Assembly: GCA_037903475.1 (NCBI GenBank) | Contig: JBAJFG010000229.1 | Coordinates: forward strand, 372,001 to 436,000 | Source of the DNA: Ancylostoma caninum | Lineage: Eukaryota; Nematoda; Chromadorea; Rhabditida; Ancylostomatidae | DNA length: 64,000 nucleotides | Reading direction: 5' to 3' | Shown here: positions 59,801 to 64,000 of the stretch, one piece after another | Numbering within the stretch: position 1 is the stretch's first letter | How the letters are laid out: each line of letters begins with the position of its first letter | The notes under the pieces: model-generated | Told to the model about the DNA's origin: nothing | What the model saw: only the letters and a program-made list of their open reading frames with translations | Database searches by the model: none | Position numbers and translations under genes: made by a program

Positions 59801-62321
59801 TTGGTGAACGCTTCTTGGCTGCAGTCACAGAACTACAAGCAGCCAAGGCAGCTCACGATGCAGTGAAAACACAGATGATCCAACAGTTCATGACCAATAT
59901 CGTGGGGTATTGTAGGTTGGTGAATTGAAAACGTTGCATTGTTGGATTGTACTCTATTTATCGTAGACTGGAACGCAGCTACGACATATTGGTATTATTC
60001 CGAATGGTCTAGACATATTAAAGAATGAAAAGTCCTTTTTGAACATGCTTTTTGTTACTTTTCCACGTGTATGTCGCCCGGTGACACCATGTCATGGTGA
60101 TCTTTGAATGAGTGAAATGGGGGTGTTCAATGTATTGCTATCCGAATACTTGGTCTAGAATTTTCCTTTCAAAGTCTTCTTTTATTCTTGATGAAAACAT
60201 ATAATTAGCCTTTTTTCTCTCTAAGGGACATTTAACCTGAGTAGCGCAATCTGATTGAAACTCTTCAAGCATTTGCATTCAAACACGAACTATTTTAGCT
60301 TTGAATTGAGATCATCTCACCTCATTATTCTTTCAAAATTCCATTGTATTTTTTGAGCTACTATTAAATTTCCTTTTATAGCCGTCTCTCCAAGGCATTT
60401 AACAACGCCAACTCCATGCAGTCATGCAGATGTGTCGATGTTTACATGCGATTACTCAATGTGAGTCTTCAGTTTCAATTCTCCCTCCTTTTTGTGAAGC
60501 GTACAACGTGTCGAGCGTTGTTCGTGACGTCATTAGTGCAATCCCCGTTGTCCATTTGTTTATCCACTGCGAGGTATTTGTTGACGCTGCACCGTTATCG
60601 CATTTCTCTCGCGCAACACCTTGACATTCGTTAGCCGGTGAAGAGGGACCGATTGTACAGGCCAAGTGTCAGTTGATTTATTTGTGATGTATGGATGTGG
60701 TTTTAGCTGTTCTTGGGCCATCTGACTGTTGAAAATGCGTTTTTACTGGAGTCAGTACGACAGCTTGCTCACAGGTTGGTGGTATGTCTCGACTCGGAGC
60801 TGCTTCCAATTCTGCCATCGTTGATGTCTGGCCTGGCAGCGGTAAGGCTTTGTAAGGTTTTTTAATGTCTGCACAGCTCAACTGAGCAGCAATTTCCGGT
60901 GTTAATTTTCCAAAAACTCTGTGATATGCTTCTTCCTCGTTCCTCGTCGTTGTTTTAAAGAGTTTCTATACTTCTTCTTACTTATTTTTTCTTAAGGTTT
61001 CAGCTTATTTTTTCATGTTTTTTTTTCAAAACTTTCTAACCGTTCATATAAGGGTATAGTTCACATGAAAGTCGCTTGAACTTCTGTCGTTTAGGTATCT
61101 ACTGATCTGGATAGCATGAATCACCTCCTAATCCTTAGCCATCAGATAGTTGCCAAGTTTAAGGCACGTTTTTTTGTTCTTAGTTCTATCCCTTTTTTCC
61201 TTTCCTTCTTAATACTGGTCCTATTTCAGAAAGAATGCTTGCGGTCAGGTGTCGATTTTGGTGCGATTCTTGCATCTGCAGCTAGACTTTCCGTAGAAAC
61301 TGAGCCTACACCGGCGCTGCGTGCACAAGGTTTGATAAGTTAATCTTCTGCTTTGACTTTTCCTTGAACTATTGTTGAGTTCTAGACGAAGCAGTCTACC
61401 GCAATCTGATCTACGTGCGACGAGCATTTTTACAGCTGTTCTACACATCGACGACGTCTGACATGCTGTCGGAAATTGCAACAGGTCTGTTTTATTTGTT
61501 CTCCTGTTCTGTCTATCATTGCTGATAACGAAAGCGCTGCGACTTGTTTTTCTTTTTTGCCTGGTTCGCTGCCGCAATATGTGGCTGTCGGTGCGGAACC
61601 AACAGGGAAGAGTTTATTTTAAAGGGGTTTTCATGTATTGAGGGTACTCACAGGGTAAATTTATGCTTTCTGCGAGCGTACCTTCAATATCATGAGATGT
61701 CTATTGTATACGAGTTACTGTAAACGATGGTTATTGCGCTGAATCTGAAAGAAGGCATAGATTTCCTTCTCTCAAGTTTCTTACCTCTTACTGTTTTGGT
61801 TATTACCATGTCGAAGGTAGAAATTATCGTTAGCCCTCAATTGCGCTATTACCAGGGTCCCTCTTCGATAACCTCCAAGAAGCAGCCACCCAGCTGGCTC
61901 TGAGCAGTGACCAGTCGTGCCAGAAGCTAGCACTGGCCACGCTTAGCAAGACATCAGCTGGAAATGCCCAGTGGTGGCAACGAACGCTGCGCACAGCGTT
62001 GGAGGTGCCTTCACTACCGCACATCAGCTCATCTGATGCTGGCAGCTCAGTGGTAAGTGCTATTCTTCTAGACTTTTTTCGAATTTAAACATTCCTGCCA
62101 AAATTCTTGTTCTGCAGGTAGTACACGAAGTGGCCTCAACGCTACTAACACTTCGCCAAACTCATCCGGAAGAGTTTGCTGTGGCTGTACAGTCACTGAT
62201 GCCCGGTGAATTAGGATTAGAACTGTTGTCCATACTGGAAAACTACAAATCTCGAGCATTGGACAAGCAACTGTTGAACATGTACGATAAAATTCGGGTA
62301 GCGCACCAGCAACAGGAATAA
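47807..62321 (+). CDS. xpo-3: Exportin-T, nuclear export receptor for tRNA
   Basis: I resolve 23 exons: 47807-47887, 50404-50486, 50635-50755, 50833-50960, 51026-51134, 51193-51276, 51399-51542, 51747-51866, 52035-52079, 52220-52299, 57968-58535, 58665-58784, 58919-59001, 59129-59231, 59561-59695, 59770-59915, 60382-60460, 60707-60841, 61095-61163, 61230-61329, 61386-61484, 61856-62052 and 62118-62321. They give 1010 residues, against about 960 in vertebrates. Diagnostic blocks are LLAIDSEVVDRD, DFMRDLCIPQIVQSW, FVDWIDVELVAND and VRTRIVYLFCRFVKA. All phases agree. The ninth exon's donor (GTTCAA) is weak, and the 66-nt intron at 61164 starts with GC. The protein is an importin-beta-type HEAT-repeat receptor that carries mature tRNA out of the nucleus with RanGTP. 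The symbol follows the C. elegans name. Confidence 0.95.
48249..48440. repeat. Cluster of TCCGACG / CGTCGGA palindromic motifs
   Basis: At least eight TCCGA or TCGGA motifs, many arranged as CGTCGGAGTCCGACG and its complement. They pair around CATTGGAGCCACTAGTGG near 48400. Scattered relatives continue to about 48895. It is probably a decayed foldback element. Confidence 0.55.
49330..49480 (-). pseudogene. Protein-like repeat fragment related to 11740-11940
   Basis: The minus strand reads DPFLGWIHETYPSNLTTASV, IGYHIGHEM, then a Gly-rich stretch before a stop. See the fragment at 11740. Confidence 0.4.
52331..52336 (-). promoter_or_regulatory. Poly(A) signal of the Kunitz gene
   Basis: AATAAA on the minus strand, 57 bases after the stop codon at 52394. 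Confidence 0.6.
52394..55087 (-). CDS. Secreted single-Kunitz-domain protein with N-terminal Cys motif and Pro/Thr-rich linker
   Basis: Five exons, 55087-54962, 53442-53347, 53129-53075, 52841-52652 and 52508-52394, total 582 nt (193 residues) with all phases consistent. It starts with a signal peptide (MFLRILLILVCIPSLSSA). A short motif with four Cys (ACQSLICDPPKMC...C) follows, then a Pro/Thr-rich linker (PPPPTTTTTPP). The Kunitz domain from about residue 138 has six Cys in canonical spacing, WYYD, SGCGNLNRF and CEQAC. The residue after the second Cys, which sets specificity (P1), is Ser, followed by Arg. Most trypsin inhibitors have Arg or Lys at P1, so another protease class may be the target. 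That is inference from the family. The gene lies wholly within an exportin-T intron on the opposite strand. Confidence 0.9.
54158..54339. mobile_element. MITE, 182 bp, perfect 30-bp terminal inverted repeats
   Basis: 54158-54187 and 54310-54339 are exact inverted copies starting TACAGTCCTTGTCGAAAAGA. TA lies at both outer edges, as in Tc1/mariner-derived MITEs. Exact ends suggest recent movement. It lies in intron 1 of the Kunitz gene, itself inside an exportin-T intron. Confidence 0.85.
56020..56179 (-). CDS. Unassigned Cys-rich exon
   Basis: The minus strand has a good acceptor (GTTTCAG), 53 open codons and a GTAAGG donor. It encodes TSKMSWIALVKQQ, then SCQCDYRRHLITC and NKGPCSSVWYG. It ends in phase 0. 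It could be the 5' part of another nested gene. A TTCGCAG acceptor 9 bases before the Kunitz ATG is also in phase, so it could instead be an upstream exon of the Kunitz gene, but the signal peptide there argues against this. The family is unknown. Confidence 0.4.
61164..61229 (+). other. GC-AG intron in exportin-T
   Basis: The exon ends ...AAATTCAAA-type coding (KFK) at AAG and the intron begins GCACGT. The acceptor CTATTTCAG precedes AAAGAATGC. Using the nearest GT (at 61168) breaks the reading frame, while the GC site keeps phase 0 on both sides. Confidence 0.7.
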
Positions 62322-64000
62322 CACAGGGTGATGGGATTTTTCTATGATAAATGCGATTTTTATTTGTTCTATTTATATTTCGTGCTAAGCGACTTTGTAT
62401 GGCCTTAATGTTTCAAGTTCAAATGGTACTTATTTGTAATGGAGAGTTCTGTCGGGAGGCAGCTGAGGCGTGGGGGTGAAAAAGGTGCTGTGAAGTGGAT
62501 GAGGAGCTACTTCAGCAGTTTGAAAATGATTGATTAGGGTCCTAAAGCTTTTGAGTGTTTTTTTTTTCCTGTAAAATTGTGCAGATGGGGTGATAGCAAG
62601 TGCAAAATACGATCGATTTCTCCTAGAACACCACAGCAGGGATGCCACGGCTATTCTGGTATGTGTCAAAATGAAAAGGATGTACTTACGAGCTTAGTTC
62701 TTGTGTTTTAATTGTAACAGGAATATTCTGCGCCAGAAGGACAAATTTCAATGGAAATAAGCGGGTAGGTAACACCCCATTTGGTCCTCTACAAAATTGT
62801 TGCGTGAACGATGTCCTCCTGGCAGAACTCGTCCCAATAAGACGCTCTCTACTGGTATGTTTTCCAAAAAGTGCACACAAAGGAGAAGGGAGTGTTGTTG
62901 CCGGAAAGGGTGGTGCGGTCGAGCTCACCCATTGGTCATTTAGATGGTTTGACCAATCGCAGAGTTGATTTACCTGCTTTTTCCTGGTACATCTCTCCAA
63001 ACTCCAGCAAGACGTTCTTTTTGGATTTCAAAATCGGGCTATTTTGAGGCTTTTAGTAATTGTAGCTACCGTGTAATAGCCATGGATTGAAACACGATAA
63101 GATTTTGAATTATTGCTGTTTTTCAAATACGTGATCACCAACAATACTGTAATTCTCTCACATTTTGAACGGCTCTGTAAATTCTCTTCGTTAAAAACAC
63201 AGTGAAGTTTTTTTTTAAAATTATTTTGACTAATACTGCTGTAAAAGCACAGCATTTTTCTAGAAATTGTCTCTCTAAAGTTTATCTGGTCGCTGACTTG
63301 TCAGCAGAGTCCCGCCCATTTATAAATGGGCCAGTGACGTGCTGGCAGTGCCACGCCCATTCCATTGAGTTAGCAGCACGCATATAACAACATCTCAGTA
63401 GGGAGCATCATTCTTTTCTTCCTTCATATAAAGCTTTTGCTATATTTTTCGATTTCCCCTCACCCGTATTTCCTTAGCTGTATTGATTGCGAGCCCTTTC
63501 TATGAATTTACAAGTTGTTTGCTGTCTATTATATATCTTTCGAAATTAAAACTGACAAAACTTGGGTAATTGAGTACTTTCTGCTGTGTTTTCATATGAT
63601 TTTTCGTTACGTTATTGGGCGTTTTCCTAGGTGATATTGCCTTGCTATTCAATCATGTATCCCGTGAACAAAGATATACCGATTGTTATTGTGCATATAA
63701 AACTGTGTTTGCTGTATTCTCTTATCCGAGTTCATCATTTCCCCCACGTTGTTGGTTTTTGCTTTTTCCTATTCGTTTTCTTCCTTTCTATTCGTCGTTT
63801 CACATTAAAGAGAATTCATTGTTACAAGTTGCTAATTCTATTGTGCCTCACATCGGAAATGTTATCGCGTTTTTCCTACATGTGGACATCATTGTTACAT
63901 CGTTTTAGCACTATATACATATTCCAAGTGACCCTTTCTAGAATATATGTTAAGGATTACGGTTGTGTGAGATTGTGCTTCTGAGTAGTAAGGAAAAAAG
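62322..64000. other. Downstream of exportin-T
   Basis: It contains one hairpin repeat copy (62890-63005) and an 18-bp palindrome at 63314-63331 (GCCCATTTATAAATGGGC). A run of AT-rich sequence with short frames follows. No canonical AATAAA was found just after the exportin-T stop; ATGATAAATG near 62342 might serve. Confidence 0.5.
62890..63005. repeat. CCAAT-core hairpin repeat, copy F
   Basis: Left part GGAAAGGGTGGTGCGGTCGA, inner arms CCATTGGTCA and TTTGACCAATCGCAGAG, right end TTTTTCCTGGTAC. It is the most diverged of the six copies at its outer ends. Confidence 0.6.

Noticed and set aside
60461..60634. Open frames resembling an exportin-T exon
   Set aside because: Neither frame gives matching phases, and the conserved protein continues directly from 60460 to 60707. 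The stretch is intron 17.
63314..63331. 18-bp palindrome containing TATAAA
   Set aside because: It could be a promoter element, but no gene start follows within the window.

Overview
The window is animal, not bacterial, DNA. It is AT-rich and intron-rich, with TTTTCAG-type splice acceptors, introns from tens of bases to about 20 kb, and many short foldback transposons. The protein set (exportin-T, LLP homolog, testican, a secreted Kunitz protein with a Pro/Thr-rich linker) and the intron style point to a nematode, most likely a clade V strongylid such as a hookworm. That assignment is inference. Exon models were built by hand from homology, splice sites and reading phase, and no transcript evidence was available.

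Layout. From before base 732 to 32716 the minus strand carries a testican/SPOCK-like extracellular matrix gene. Six exons were found: signal peptide, follistatin-like, SPARC-type EF-hand start, two EF-hand exons, and a Cys/Trp-rich exon. The gene runs off the left edge. Its 19.8-kb intron (4661-24429) encloses plus-strand exons of a small membrane protein with a PPxY tail (18326-21677) and many repeats.

From 35.0 to 44.8 kb two paralogous, unrecognised secreted-protein genes lie head to head (minus 35049-36983, plus 43068-44752). Between them is a tandem array of 22 tRNA-Val(AAC) genes with a 204-bp period, plus a truncated 23rd copy. One array member has lost base pairs and looks like a pseudogene. 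A promoter-like block shared by the two paralogues occurs a third time, next to the truncated tRNA at the end of the array.

From 44.8 to 62.3 kb the LLP-homolog gene (minus) and the exportin-T gene (plus, 23 exons, 1010 residues predicted) are divergent across 744 bp. The 5.7-kb tenth intron of exportin-T contains a complete five-exon minus-strand gene for a 193-residue secreted Kunitz inhibitor, a MITE with perfect 30-bp inverted ends, and one unassigned Cys-rich exon. The last 1.7 kb holds one repeat and no recognisable gene.

The exporter dedicated to tRNA sits about 5.5 kb from a large tRNA gene array. Whether this is more than chance cannot be judged from sequence alone.
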